From NCBI RefSeq assembly GCF_950295315.1, contig NC_080181.1, positions 4,714,726-4,778,725 on the forward strand: a DNA stretch of 64,000 bases. Reading direction: 5' to 3'. The translations under genes and the position numbers were made by a program. The stretch comes from Erinaceus europaeus. Its lineage: Eukaryota; Chordata; Mammalia; Eulipotyphla; Erinaceidae. Shown piece after piece: positions 43,712 to 55,986 of this stretch (the first letter of the stretch is position 1; every line of letters begins with the position of its first letter). The notes beneath the pieces are model-generated. The model ran no database searches. It was given only the letters and a program-made list of their open reading frames with translations, and was not told where the DNA came from.

Positions 43712-44604
43712 ATTCACTAATTCATTGGGAGAGACTCAGATAGGTTCATGGCTTGGATTTCAGCAACAGCGTTGACTTTGTGTTGGAATTTGTCTTGACT
43801 CTGTAACAAAGTCTAGGCCTAGGCTACCTGCTGACCATTTCAGAGAGCTGCCTCAGCTGGCTGGCCGGCCGGCCCACCAACCCCTTCGCTGCTTACCTTC
43901 TTCCCAGAGTCCAGGGGCGGCTGGGGTTCAAGAGCCAAGTGAGAAATCAAACAGAGGCTCTGTCTGCACACTTCTTGTTTCCTCTTGGAAAATAATAGCT
44001 GTCAAATACTGACCTTTCCTGAGTCAGACTGAGGTGATGGTTCCTTACAGTAGCAGGAATTGGGTTGGCATGACTTAAATAATTTTCTAACTTGGTGTGG
44101 TCACTCCACGAACACCTGGACATGATGTTTTTGTCTCTTGATTAACTCCATTCTTACAGCTGACTCTGCACGGGCTTGCCTCAAGTTCCTAGATTTAAAA
44201 GCTTGTAAATGGCGATGTGACAGACAGTAAGTATCCAGTCTTTTTACCTTCCTGTTTCCCAAGACCCCTTTATTTTCTTAGGATTAACCTTGACTGTACG
44301 AAAGTATTGAAGGGAATCTTTCAACCAGATAGTGATCTTTTAGAAAAGGAATCAGTTTTCAAAAGTCTGCCCCAAGTAAAGGACTTTCATGTTCTTTTGA
44401 TTCCCTGCTGCCAAAATGGAAATTGCTCCCCCCACCCCCCCCAGCCAGTTGTCATTCAGGGCCAACTGTTGCATGTGGAGTTTCTCTGCTGTCGGTGGCT
44501 GCCCCACCTGCCTGTCTCATCTCCAGTGCCCCTCCTTCCTCATCTCTCAGATTTGCATCCTGCCTTGAGATCCTCCTACATTTGCACGTTGAGTGCTTTC
44601 ATTT
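43712..44604. other. Unassigned intronic sequence
   Basis: GGCTGGCCGGCCGGCCCACC near 43858 is a small GC palindrome. Nothing else was recognised. Confidence 0.35.
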
Positions 44605-44750
44605 AAAGAATTGCCTGTGTATTCATGAGAGAGGGAGACACCAGCAGACCATCACTCTGGCATATGATGCTCTGGGGATGAAACTTGGAACCTCACACCT
44701 GGAAGACCCTTGCTCTGAACCACTTGTGTACTTCCTTTTAAAAATACATA
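44605..44750 (-). mobile_element. Short tRNA-like SINE, reverse
   Basis: CAGACCATCACTCTGGCATA, GATGCTCTGGGGATGAAACT and CTCACACCTGGAAGACCCTT match the reversed short type. Confidence 0.7.
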
Positions 44751-46724
44751 TTTCTAACTAGAAAGGCTTCACATGATCCGGCATTCCTGGGCATGTGTGG
44801 ACTTGTGAAGGTGGGCCTGGAGGTGAGATGCAGGCCCTATGGGGTGGCCTGGGGGGACCCGGCCGGGTGCGTGAGTCCTGGCAGGAGAAGCGCCTTGTGT
44901 ACTGGGGGTTCCAGCATGTCTCTGCCCACCAAGGCCGTAGCCCTGCCCTAGGTAGGGCAGACACTGTCCCTACCTTCTCAGAGCCCAGAGGAGAGCGCCC
45001 CACACTCTGCTTACAGCAGGGCTGTTTCTCTTGTGTCTCACGGCAGTCCCTTAAATTTGCTGCAACTTACAGTAGCTTCTGGGGCTTCTTACTAGTCCTG
45101 CCATCAAACTTGATGGACTCTTAAGGTGCAGAGTTCTAAAGAGAGCTTTTATTCTCTCCAGTGCTGATGTGGTCTGTTCTAGAAGCTGAAGCCCAGGCAC
45201 TGACTGCTGAATTGAATTCAAATGAAATACGTGAACACACATACACTCCACATGCATTCAGAGTTAAAGTCATGCAGCTTAGTCCCTCCCGTGAGGCCCT
45301 GCCGGACACACGTACCTGCCCAGATTAGTGCGAGAGGGTGGACAAGAGTGTCCAAGTTATAGAGAACTAAGATGCTAGGGTATTGGGACAGTTCAGGCCG
45401 GAGAGAACTTTGATGAGTAGCTGCAGGTGGTATGACCCAGGTGACCTTGGACTGTGACTCCCTCACAGAAAGGCTAAGGCTTCTTTGTTTCTGTACTTAG
45501 CAAGAGACCCCGCCTAATGAGTATCTGCCGAGAGCTGGCTTTCCTGGTACTGATAGAACCAGCCCTAGCAGGAGACTGGAGGCAGCAGATGAGAGCCAGG
45601 CCTTTGCTGTGGAGCTGAGAGGAATCTCAGTGCTAAGCTACTAGGTCCCTCTCTGGGGAGCTCTGCCAGGGGCACCTGACTCTGGGACAAAGGACCTTGG
45701 AGATGGGGAGTCACCACTTGGGGGAGTGAAGCAGATGCTGTGCTTAACTGGGGGAGGGGGAATTGCTTTAGGAGAGACCTGCAACCCTTGGCTTGTCTGC
45801 AGAACTAAGTTACCAAAGGGGGGGCCCAGAGGTGGGTGTGGGAGTGGGTGTGGGTGTGGTGTGAAGCACGTTGTGTTGTTAACTAGCTCTCCTCTTTTGA
45901 GAGAGAAATGAGAAAGTGCCAGTGTGGTCAGGCCTGTGTGTTGCAACCTTGGAACCTGCTGCTGCTGCTATTATTATTACTACTACTACTACTACTGATA
46001 GCTAAGTATTGTGTACTGTTGTTTTTTACTAGCATTCAGATAAATGTCACTTGAATGTCAACAGGTCTGTGCATGACACTCTAACTTAACATAAACAAGA
46101 GATTGCTACCTTTCTTTTTTCACAATTCTTTTTCTTATTTAAAAAAAAAAAATGAGTCGACTGGGTCTTCTGTGAATTCCTCCTCCTGTGCTTTTCTCCC
46201 CCAGGAGTGAGGGGACTGGCTCCATGCTCTGGGCTGTGGGGACTGGTCTGAAAGGCTTCCAGACGCTGAGGGTGCCCCCTGCCTCGCAGTGCCGGCCCTG
46301 TGTGGTCTCCACCAGCTTGCACGGCGCTTTTCCAACCCGGCAGAAGGCTCTGCAGCGCACAGACCAGAGGGTGGGACATCTTCACATAACTTAGTAGCAA
46401 CAGAAACCACTCCCAGGAAGAAGACTAAGGCACTGATAATGCACAAACTACACACTTGCTTGCTGGGCTCCAAGTGACTGAGGTCAAAGATGGTGGCTGT
46501 CTCTCGTGTGACTGAGGCTGGCCTGGCTTATGTTCCTCATCGCAGCTGCTGTGTTCCCTCTCCTACTTGCAGTCAGTTTCTGCTCCTTTGTTCTAGACCA
46601 TCTCTGAGTTCTGTTTTTAATCCCGGCAGATAATTCCACAGTAGATTTGATGATGTCATTAAAGTTGAAAACTCTATGGATAGATTCACATGGAAATCTA
46701 TTTGATGAAGAGGGAATTAAGGGA
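44751..46724. other. Unassigned intronic sequence with a trinucleotide patch
   Basis: CTGCTGCTGCTATTATTATT and ACTACTACTACTACTACTG lie at 45958-45998; a poly-A run lies at 46141-46151. The ORFs here overlap on both strands. Confidence 0.4.
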
Positions 46725-47040
46725 AGGGGGCCAAACAGTGTCACACCTGGTTAAGTGCATGTCACCAAGCTCAAGGACCCAAGTTCAAGTCCCCATTCTC
46801 TACCTGCAGGGGGAACATTTGTGAGCGGTGAAACAGGGCTGTAGGTATCTCTCATCTCTGCTCTTCTCCCCCCCTTTCCTTTTCCCCTCTCAATTTTTTC
46901 CCCCCTGCCAAATAAAAACAAAGGAGAGCAGGGAGAAAAAAGAGGTCTTTAGGAATGGCGGACTCCTCGTGCTGTTACCAGCTGCAGTCCTGGCAATAAC
47001 AATGGTGGTGGTGGGGGGAGAGTTTAATAAAATAGAAAGG
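46725..47040 (+). mobile_element. ERI-related long-type SINE, diverged
   Basis: GCCAAACAGTGTCACACCTG, AAGTTCAAGTCCCC, CTACCTGCAGGGGGAACATT and a degraded 3' module (AGTCCTGGCAATAACAATGG). Confidence 0.8.
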
Positions 47041-47102
47041 TCGGGGGAGAAGATAGCATAATGGTTATGCAGAGCAGACCAGTGCTTTGATTAAAAAAAA
47101 AT
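47041..47102 (+). mobile_element. Short tRNA-like SINE, internally deleted
   Basis: The head GGGGGAGAAGATAGCATAAT, GGTTATGCAGAGCAGACC is joined directly to GTGCTTTGATTAAAAAAAAA, so most of the B-box region is missing. Confidence 0.65.
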
Positions 47103-47670
47103 GAAAAGGATCTAGTTATTTCTTGCATGCTAAGGAGCAGTGTTGGAGAACTAGACTCTGGGGGAGCAGAGCCAGTGCTCTGATGCTTTTCTTTTATTCT
47201 TCTGGCAAGGCTTTGCCTATTAATCTTTGCTTTAGAATTTTGCTTCTGAAATTACCATCAGAACAGCATATGCTTTTCAAATATCCTCAAAAAGAACATA
47301 TATAATATGGATTTATATCTTTAAATGTGGGTGTGGTTTTGGAAACAGTTGTTATTGGAGGCAGAGACTTCTTTGACCCTCCGAGGAGGGTACAGCATTA
47401 ACGGTGCAGTCGAGCTAAGGCACTCTGGTCTATACTGACAGTCTGCAAGGTCCGCGAGTGAAGGCTTCTTACAACAGAGGTTCCTTCCAGATAAGAAAGC
47501 AACCTGGGCTTCATTGGCTGTTGCTTAGTGCAAGGGCCTGCAGAATACTACAAAGTACGCATTCCCTCTTCTAAGACACAGAGTGAACACCAGGAATTGT
47601 CAGCTCCACGGGCACAGGCTCTGCGCGGTGATGTGTGGCACTGGTTGCTCTGTAGCCAAGTCGGGAGGCA
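47103..47670. other. Unassigned sequence upstream of the minisatellite
   Basis: Nothing recognised. Confidence 0.4.
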
Positions 47671-49180
47671 GGAGACCAGCGTGTGAAGGAGGCCCCCCTC
47701 ACCGTCTAGACCAGCGGGTGAAAGTCCCCCCTCACCGTCTAGACCAGCGGGTGAGGGAGGCCCCCTCTCACTGTCTAGACCAGTGAGTGAAGGTCCCCTC
47801 TCACCGTCTAGACCAGTGTGTAAAGGTCCCCCCTCACCATCTAGACCAGCGGGTGAGGGAGGCCCCCCCTCACCGTCTAGACAAGCGGGTGAAGGAGACC
47901 CCCTCTCACTGTCTAGACAAGCGGGTGAAGGAGGTCCCCCCTCACCGTCTAGACCAGCAGGTGAAGGAGGCCCCCCCTCACCGTCTAGACCAGTGGGTGA
48001 AAGTCCCCCCTCACCATCTAGACCAGCGGTTGAGGGAGGCCCCCCTCACCGTCCAGTGGGTGAAGGTCCCCCCTCACCGTCTAGACAAGCGGGTGAAGGA
48101 GACCCCCTCTCACTGTCTAGACCAGCAGGTGAAGGAGGTCCCCTCTTACCGTCTAGACCAGTGAGTGAAGGTCCCCTCTCACCGTCTAGACCAGAGGGTG
48201 AAGGATGCCCCCTCTCACCGTCTAGACCAGCGGGTGAAGGAGGTCCCCTCTCACCATCTAGACCAGTGAGTGAAGGTCCCCTCTCACCGTCTAGACCAGA
48301 GGGTGAAGGAGGCCCCCTCTCACCGTCTAGACCAGCGGGTGAAGGAGGTCCCCTCTCACTGTCTAGACCAGTGAGTGAAGGTCCCCTCTCACCGTCTAGA
48401 CCAGTGTGTAAAGGTCCCCCCTCACCGTCTAGACCAGCGGGTGAAAGTCCCCCCTCACCGTCTAGACCAGCGGGTGAGGGAGGCCCCCCCTCACCGTCTA
48501 GACAAGCGGGTGAAGGAGACCCCCTCTCACTGTCTAGACCAGCAGGTGAAGGAGGTCCCCCCTCACTGTCTAGACCAGCAGGTGAAGGAGGCCCCCTCTC
48601 ACCATCTAGACCAGCAGGTGAAGGAGGCCCCCCGTCACCGTCCAGTGGGTGAAGGTCCCCCCTCACCGTCTAGACAAGCGGGTGAAGGAGACCCCCTCTC
48701 ACTGTCTAGACCAGCAGGTGAAGGAGGTCCCCTCTTACCGTCTAGACTAGTTAGTGAAGGTCCCCTCTCACCGTCTAGACCAGAGGGTGAAGGATGCCCC
48801 CTCTCACCGTCTAGACCAGCGGGTGAAGGAGGTCCCCTCTCACCATCTAGACCCGTGAGTGAAGGTCCCCTCTCACCGTCTAGACCAGAGGGTGAAGGAG
48901 GTCCCCTCTCACTGTCTAGACCAGTGTGTAAAGGTCCCCCCTCACCGTCTAGACCAGAGGGTGAAGGTCCCCCCTCACCGTCTAGACCAGCGGGTGAAGG
49001 TCCCCCCTCACCGTCTAGACCAGCGGGTGAAGGTCCCCCCTCACCGTCTAGACCAGCGGGTGAAGGTCCCCCCTCACCGTCTAGACCAGCGGGTGAAGGT
49101 CCCCCCTCACCGTCTAGACCAGCGGGTGAAGTCCCCCTCACCGTCTAGACCAGCAGGTGAAGTCCCCCTCTCACCGTCTG
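47671..49180. repeat. Minisatellite, 33/36-bp units, about 43 copies
   Basis: Tandem array of about 1.5 kb. The basic unit is CCCCTCACCGTCTAGACCAG followed by CGGGTGAAGGT (33 bp) or with an extra GAG triplet (36 bp). Variants include CAAGCGGG, CAGTGAGTG, CAGTGTGTAA, ACCATCTAG and two units lacking TCTAGAC (GTCCAGTGGG at 48051 and 48640). The last seven or so units (from about 48960) are nearly identical 33-mers. Because both lengths are multiples of three, long ORFs run through two plus-strand frames (up to 289 codons) and one minus-strand frame (206 codons). The third plus-strand frame is closed by the TAG in GTCTAGAC. Those ORFs have no start context, splice sites or conservation to support translation. 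Confidence 0.98.
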
Positions 49181-52100
49181 AACTGATGCCTGCTCCTCAG
49201 TGGCTTCCACAGCCTTTTCCCGAGGAAGCAGAGAGAGTGGTGACTAAAGCAGCTTGTACCTCTCCATGCTCAACATATTTGGAGAGAGTGGGGGCCCCAG
49301 GGGCTGGTGCTGCAGTCCCAGGAGGAAGGCTGAGGACTCCGGAGGCACCATTGCTGCTCAGGCAGGTAGTCCTGCCGCCTTCTCTGCAGTGCTTACAAAG
49401 ATGGTGAGGTCTGCCCTGGGCCCCACGTGCCTTCTGGGTGCCATGGTGTTTTCACCCAGAGACTAGTCACGACTCCGCCCCTTTCTGCCCCCTTGCAGAA
49501 TGACAAGACATGTAAGAGTTACAGTTTAGAAGTTAGGCTGGACAGAGTCCTCCCAGTGTGTGAGGATTGGCGCACAGAAGTGGGGCCCACACTGCCGCCC
49601 TGCACGCTGAGTGTGGGGCCAGGAGCTGGGCTTTGGGTGAACTCTTAGTGAACTGTGAAATGAGTTTACTTTAGAGAAAGTAATTCAGATTTAGGTCATT
49701 CTAGCCAAGACTCTCATCGCAGTTACTTGGATGATAGGTGAAAGATGAAGATGGGACCCGCCCGTATAGTTTTGAGGCTTTAAGTAACTTCCCTCCTACT
49801 CTAGGAGGCACGTTTAAACCCGAATTGCTGTTAAGTTCAGGACAGGGGCCGTTCTGCTTTGCTGTGCCGTCCTTGCCCGTCGCTTCTCATTCTGAATCGG
49901 GGACTTCTTGGACTGGATGGGTCTGTGTGCACCCCACAGCTGGGCTCAGTCACTGTTAGCAAATGTCTGCAGACAAGAGCTAGTACAGGGAGGGAGAAAG
50001 CATTTAGGAGGAGCTGGGGTTAGAGGGGTCTTGAGAAGCGTTGTAATTCAAATAACCACAATGGAAATGCTTTTGGGGAAGAAAGTGGAGTATTTTATTT
50101 TATCATTAAAATTGTGAATAAATAACTCCTGTAAAATTTGAAAACAGTTTCTAATTGATTGACTGATACAGACTAGCTGGTCCCACTTAGTGACTGACAA
50201 TGTAAATGCATACTTCAAAGGGTTTGTGTTCATGCTATGTTCTTATATTCCTTGTCTTTAATCTGCATTTCTGACCTGTGTGAGAAGAGGGTGGACTCAT
50301 TTCATAAAGCAGAGGTGAATGCACCTGTGGTATAGCTTTGTAGGGCCATAGGGATTTTCCCAGACCCCATGTGTAAACTGATGATTCTCATCCCAGTAAA
50401 GGTAGTGACAAGAAGGTGTTTTGTTCATATCAATTATCCCAATAAAAATGTCTGGTAATCCTGTCAGAACAAGCCCTTCTCTGCTCCTTTCAGGCCTGCT
50501 TTGGAAAGAAAGGCTCTCGGCTACCTCCTGCTCCCTAGCAGCACAGCCTGGTGCAGCCTCCAGGGGTGCTGGGTGCTGGGTGCTGGGCTGGCCTGTGGTC
50601 CTGCAGTGGGGAGGAGCCCCTTCTGCCTTGTCTGTGTGGGAGCATCCCGCCCTCCTGTTTGCATTCCCTCCCTGCAGGCTAGAGGAGGTGGCTCATGCCT
50701 GCCTGTGCTTTGTGGCTTCAGTGCAGGCAGCCATTTTTGAGAATAGCCCTCTGTGTTTTTTATTTAGTTCAAAACACTCAGCATTGCTAGAGAGCTCAGC
50801 ACAAGAGGACCAGGAAAACCGCTGACTGACTGAGGAGCTGCTGCTGTCAGGTGTCTCCACCCCAGAGTCCTGGGTCGCCACCTTGAGTCACACCTGGGGT
50901 CGGGGAGGCCTGAAGGGAATGGCTTGTGCTTTGCACCAGGTGCTCAAGGGCCTCCTGTCTCCTCTCTGGCCCCCAGCCTTTCTCCCTTCCTCTCTCTCAC
51001 TGTGTCACCTTCCCTCCATCTAGCCTCCCTCCCTGGTGTTCCTTCTTCCCTCCTCCCCGCCTTTGTTTCCATGAAGTATGACTTTGACAGTACCCACCAA
51101 ACATTTATACCAGAGTTGTAATGATTCTGTGGCAGGCGACCCAAGGCAACGTTTGTGCGGCTCGGTGTGGGATATAAAGTCTGCCTCACAATCAGGGACG
51201 CCTGTAGTTTGGGTGGCTAATTGGGGTATGTGTGTTGGCTTCCATGTGTTCTTTCTTCCCGTCCTTTGATTTTGAAATTGCAAACTGGCCACTCCTGCAA
51301 CTCAGGGTGCTCACTAGTACAGTCTTACCTGCTTCTCAGGCTCAGAGACAGTGGCATAGTTACTCAGCCAGGCGCAGCGCCATGGGGAGGTAAGGATCAC
51401 ACTCAGTCAACTGAGCTGAGCTGCTAGCTTCTGATCTCTGCTCTGTAGATACAGCACTTCTCCTGTGGGTCGCCTGGGATAACTAAAATACTGTCAGTGC
51501 TTAGTCTACTTGATTTTTTTTTCCAACCAAATTATATAAGTCGGGCTGTCACGCCAGGTTGAGGCAGGCATGTGGGTCTGGGTTAAGGCACAGCCTCCCT
51601 TTGCTGAATAAAACAGCCTTAGGAATTAAAACTGGAGAACCCTAGAATCTTCAGCACTCAGGCCAAGCCCAGGGATGCTGCCAGCCGGTAGGAGCGACTG
51701 CAGGGCTTCAGGACTGCGTCTGGGTCAGTCTTGGGGCAGAGGCTGAAGCTCTGTGCATGTAGACTTCCATTCGGGCAGGAAGTGCTAGGGCACTAGAGGG
51801 AGTGGGACAGAAGGGAACAGCCAGGAGGGCACCAGGTGTGGCATCATGCAGGCTGGTAGCACCCAGAGCTTTGTTGTGCAGGCCAGAGTGCAATGCACGG
51901 GCGTGGTGGACTTCAGCTCTAGAAGATGTGGCATTTACTTTGTCAAAGACTTAAACATTTATTTTCGGGTGACTTGATTCACCCACTCTCACAAGCAGAA
52001 CTTTGATCTGGGCAAGGCGAAGTTTTCACTGGATCGCACATCTCCAAGAAGAAGCTAAAATATGTCCCTTGCTTAGGGGCTCCTCTGGGGCTACTCTGAG

Positions 52101-52526
52101 ACGAATCCCCATCCTGAAAGTGTGCAGGCAGACGCGAGGTGGGGAGCCCGGGAGGCCCTGCAGGCCGTGTCTGTCCCGTGCCTCTCAGTTAATTCACAAA
52201 ACGGATACTGGAAAAATTGTGCTGGGTGGGAGAAGCATGGAAGGCTTTTTCTTTCTTTCTTTCCTTTTTTTTTTTTTTTGTATTGTTTGATTCTAGTTAA
52301 TTGTCATAGGGACAACAGTTGTCCTTTACTTGATATATTTTACTTGCCAGTATATATCTCTTGGTCAATGGTATATGGTGCTTCTTTTGACCTTTGCTTC
52401 TTGAAAGTGTAGACAGATGAGTGTTTACAGCTCCCCCCTGAATTTATTGGATTAGCCAGTGATCACTGAGTGGCACGTTTCACCATTTCTGCTTAACCAG
52501 GTACTGGTGCTATGTCAGTACCGAGC
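49181..52526. other. Unassigned intronic sequence
   Basis: No interspersed repeat or exon was recognised in this 3.3-kb block, the longest unassigned stretch. Small features are GGGTGCTGGGTGCTGGGTGC at 50570-50589 and poly-T at 52264-52279. Confidence 0.4.
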
Positions 52527-52592
<66 letters not shown>

Positions 52593-52597
52593 GTGTT
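52527..52597. repeat. (GT)n microsatellite
   Basis: About 35 GT units with one TT interruption, introduced by GCGTGCGTG. Confidence 0.98.
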
Positions 52598-53274
52598 TTT
52601 CCATTCCCCAGAAGGGGCCATGCGGCCACCATCACGCCAGGACGTTCTCTAGGTCATCTGTGACGTGACTAGACCTTGCTGTGCGAAACATAGATTCACC
52701 TGCAGGTAGGCCAGAAAATATAGCCTCTTGACAGATTATGCATGTAAACAGACATTTTGTTTCAATGATTAGATGGCAGTGAAAATGATAAATGGAGGTC
52801 ATCACTCAGGTTGATTCAGTTACAAAAATCTCCCTTCTTTCACCCAAGCAAATGGTTACTTTAACCTTGTCTTCTTTTGATTGTGTAGAGCCAGGGAGAT
52901 AAAAGATAGGGATATCCAGACTTGTTTGATGGGAAGTCCTTGGCAGCTGATACCAAGGGTTTTTCCATAGCTCTCTCTGCTGCTGCGTTCTGGTTTGTGC
53001 AAGAGTTAAGTCCCACTTAGGGACGTAGCTCCCCTTTAATTCTCAGTGGATTTCACTCTGCTTTGCATGACAGCAGCTGAAAAACCACACTCTGGATGGT
53101 AATGGCAATTGTGTCTGTGGGATCTTACTGAAATCTCTCTGAAATCCTGTGATGACTTGAGATAAAGTACAAGTTTTATTCCGTGAACTGGATTCTGCAT
53201 TCTCTAGCCGTTCTTCTAGATATTTAAGTGGAAGTTGGGGTGAGAAGTGCTTGTATTTCATGCTTCATTTCCAG
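52598..53274. other. Unassigned intronic sequence
   Basis: Nothing recognised. Confidence 0.35.
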
Positions 53275-53480
53275 GGGGCCTCTTCATTGGACTCACTGAC
53301 CCCTCATCCATTTTAAACCAACACTCCCACCCTCCCCTTTCAGAATATCTGCCTTTGCCTCACTCTTAGGTCATTACATTGACCTCATCTGGTTTATTTG
53401 CCTTTTTGAATTATATAGAAGCCCCTGGAGTGCAGGACTTTTGTAGTTCACAGAAACTATTTGTTTGAAAACCCTTTGGG
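53275..53480 (+). mobile_element. Possible L2 remnant
   Basis: CACTCTTAGGTCATTACATT, TTGAATTATATAGAAGCCCC and TGGAGTGCAGGACTTTTG echo the L2 3' order. Weak. Confidence 0.35.
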
Positions 53481-54333
53481 TAGCAAACATGCACTTGTGA
53501 ATTACTGTCCAGTGTTGAAGTATTCCAGACAAAATCATGGAAACTTCCAGCTGTGGTTTATAAGTTTCTCATCTAGGATGGTCTGAAGCTTCACCTGGAA
53601 GGTCAGGGTTGTTCTGTGTACTGTGTCTCGCTGGACAGAGACCATCACCTCTCACTTGTGGACACCAGCTGAGAGGGAAGTATTAACACCCTGCTGCCTT
53701 GCAGGGAACCTGTCCATGCTGAGCTGCCGTCACTGTTGGGGAACCCTCTGTGGCTTTCGCAGGTAGCTGTTTCTTCTCCTGGGGCCGTCGGGATAGACTG
53801 CCAGCACTGGAGTGGATGGTCCTGCTCCTTGGTTCCCAGACAGATGCTTCCAGGATACAAGCAGCAGGCCAGCACTGTCTGCACAGCCACTGGCCAGGAG
53901 ACATCCAGAAGGTCTGCACGAAAGAAGCCACAGCAGAAGCAAGGTTTTGTCGGCAGGTCAAAGAGAGCAGCAGTGGCTGAAAATATTTACAAATCAGGTT
54001 CCTTTGCAGCCTCTCCCTGAGTTAGGGCCCGAGTGGGAGAGCAAGGGGACATTTTGGTACATGGTCTGAAACAGCACACTGGGATAAAGGCCACGAGAGA
54101 CCTGGTCAGGACCACTGAGAGGGTGGAAGTTTCCAAAAACAAATGTCACACACTTCACCGTTGGTGGACCTAGGCTTCCTCTTGCGTTTACCCCCATCCC
54201 CAGTGCTCTAACTGTATCACAGTGCTGCAGTTCAGTGCCTCAGTCACTGGGCAGAGGATTTTCAGGCTGGCAAACTCAGAGGCCACGGGGAGCTGTGCTT
54301 TCCATTCTGTGTTCTTTCAAGGCTGTTTATAAG
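53481..54333. other. Unassigned intronic sequence
   Basis: Overlapping ORFs (53645-54069) on both strands have no recognised domain. Confidence 0.35.
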
Positions 54334-54693
54334 CCTAGTGGTACTTTTTTTTTTTTTTTGCCTCCAGGGTTATTGCTGGGGCTTGGTACCTGCACCACGA
54401 ATCCACTGCTCCTGGAGGTCATCCCCCCCCCATTTTGTTGCCCTTGTTGTTGTCATTATTATTATTGTCATTGATGTCATTATTGTTGGACAGGACACAG
54501 AGAAATGGAGAGAAGAGAGGAAGACGGGGGGAAATTAAGATAGACACCTGCAGACCTGCTTCACCGCCTGTGAAGTGACTCCCTGCAGGTGGGGAGCTGG
54601 GGGCTTGAACGGGATCCTTTGGCTTGTCCTTATGCTTCATGCCATGTGCGCTTAACCCACTGCGCTGCCCAGCCCCGTCCTAATGGTACTTTT
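54334..54693 (-). mobile_element. Long-type SINE, reverse, with target-site duplication
   Basis: The insert (54349-54678) starts with poly-T, TTGCCTCCAGGGTTATTGCT and the reversed 3' module, and ends with the head TTAACCCACTGCGCTGCCCA. CCTARTGGTACTTTT flanks it with one mismatch. Confidence 0.96.
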
Positions 54694-55938
54694 GGCAAAG
54701 GATAACCAGACATCTTGCATGAGAAGATAGCAGGCATTGCTTATTCATCCCTAGTAAGTATCTGGGGATGAATGAGTTTGCCAAATAGAATGTAGCCTAT
54801 TCCCCTACCTCTTTCCTTAGTATTTTTTTCAGACTTTCCAGAGTGGCAACTAAAGCTGACCGAGAACCAAAATGAGCTGTTGAGATCACTCCCACCCATT
54901 GACCATCAAAAGTAGACTAGGTGTCAGCCCAAAATTCCCCTGTTGTATACGCGTCTCGTAAGACCTGCAGCCTAGCATGCCCAAGTGAAACCTGCTTTGC
55001 CTTTCCCATCTGCCACATTTTGGGTTTCCCCTGAAAGAGACGGGCGTGGGTCAGCTTGCCTTCTCTCTAATAGTTGCAGAATACCTCCCGTTCAGCTAGA
55101 TGCGGATGAATGGACTGTTGTTTCAGACTGAAGTCGTGTGTGAACAAGAAGCCGGTGTCAAGAGTGCATGAAACTAGCAGTGTTTGTTTCACCAGGGGGG
55201 CTTGGTTTGGCCATCCTTAATTCTTTCACTTCTTTGACTCCCCCCCGTACCCTTGCTGTGGTCTTCTGGGCAGTGTCTGCTTTGTGCCTGTAACTGTGTC
55301 GCTGCCTCTCCTGGCCGGGGGATGCAAACTCGAAGGCTGGAGGTGCTCAGGATTCTGTGGAGAGGGCTGACTGGCAGGGTGTGGCCTGAGCTGGGGCTTG
55401 GCCACAATCTCCTGGGCTTCAAAAGCTTATCTTCAGTGTTAGATTTCTGAATGAGCTTTAGAGTGGCCCTACAGAGGAGGGGACATTGACGTGAGACCTG
55501 GGAGGGAAAGATCTGCGCAATCTGCTGGCTACAAACTGGTGTTTGCTGGGGAAGGCTCCCTCCGCTTGTGGGAATGGCAGCTGGGACTGCTGTTTGGAGG
55601 TGGGGAGGGCCCCCTTCACGGAGGGCCAGTGGGGATTGGGCTGAGGGAAAGTCTTGCATGTGGAAGGCTGTGCAGCCACCGTGAGAGCCCTTTGATAGAG
55701 GCCATTCTGGCATCTGTGTGGAAAACCAGATGCTTGGGTTGGGGAAGAAGATGCTGAGATGTTCTGTGATGGGGGTGCCGGGGTGGAGGTGGTGACAGAT
55801 TGGACCTGGAAAATGGAGGAGTGCTGGCCCAGGACTGGGCAGATGACTGAAATCTAGTTCAGCATGGGCATCCTGGGACCTCTGAAGCTCAGGGCTCAAC
55901 AGATGGTCCTGCTGGGAAATGCTTTTTGCAGATTTAGC
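54694..55938. other. Unassigned intronic sequence
   Basis: A 271-codon minus-strand ORF (55189-56004) begins inside the CA repeat and has no recognised domain. I cannot place the 55440-55920 purine-rich stretch. Confidence 0.4.
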
Positions 55939-55939
55939 A

Positions 55940-55986
<47 letters not shown>

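Noticed and set aside
47783..49148. ORFs of 257-289 codons on + and 168-206 codons on - through the minisatellite, the minus one with glycine-rich, collagen-like spacing
   Set aside because: They arise because repeat lengths are multiples of three. Several frames are open at once, glycine does not recur every third residue consistently, and there is no promoter, splice or conservation evidence.
47671..49180. CRISPR-like array
   Set aside because: Whole units repeat without unique spacers, and this is a mammalian intron.
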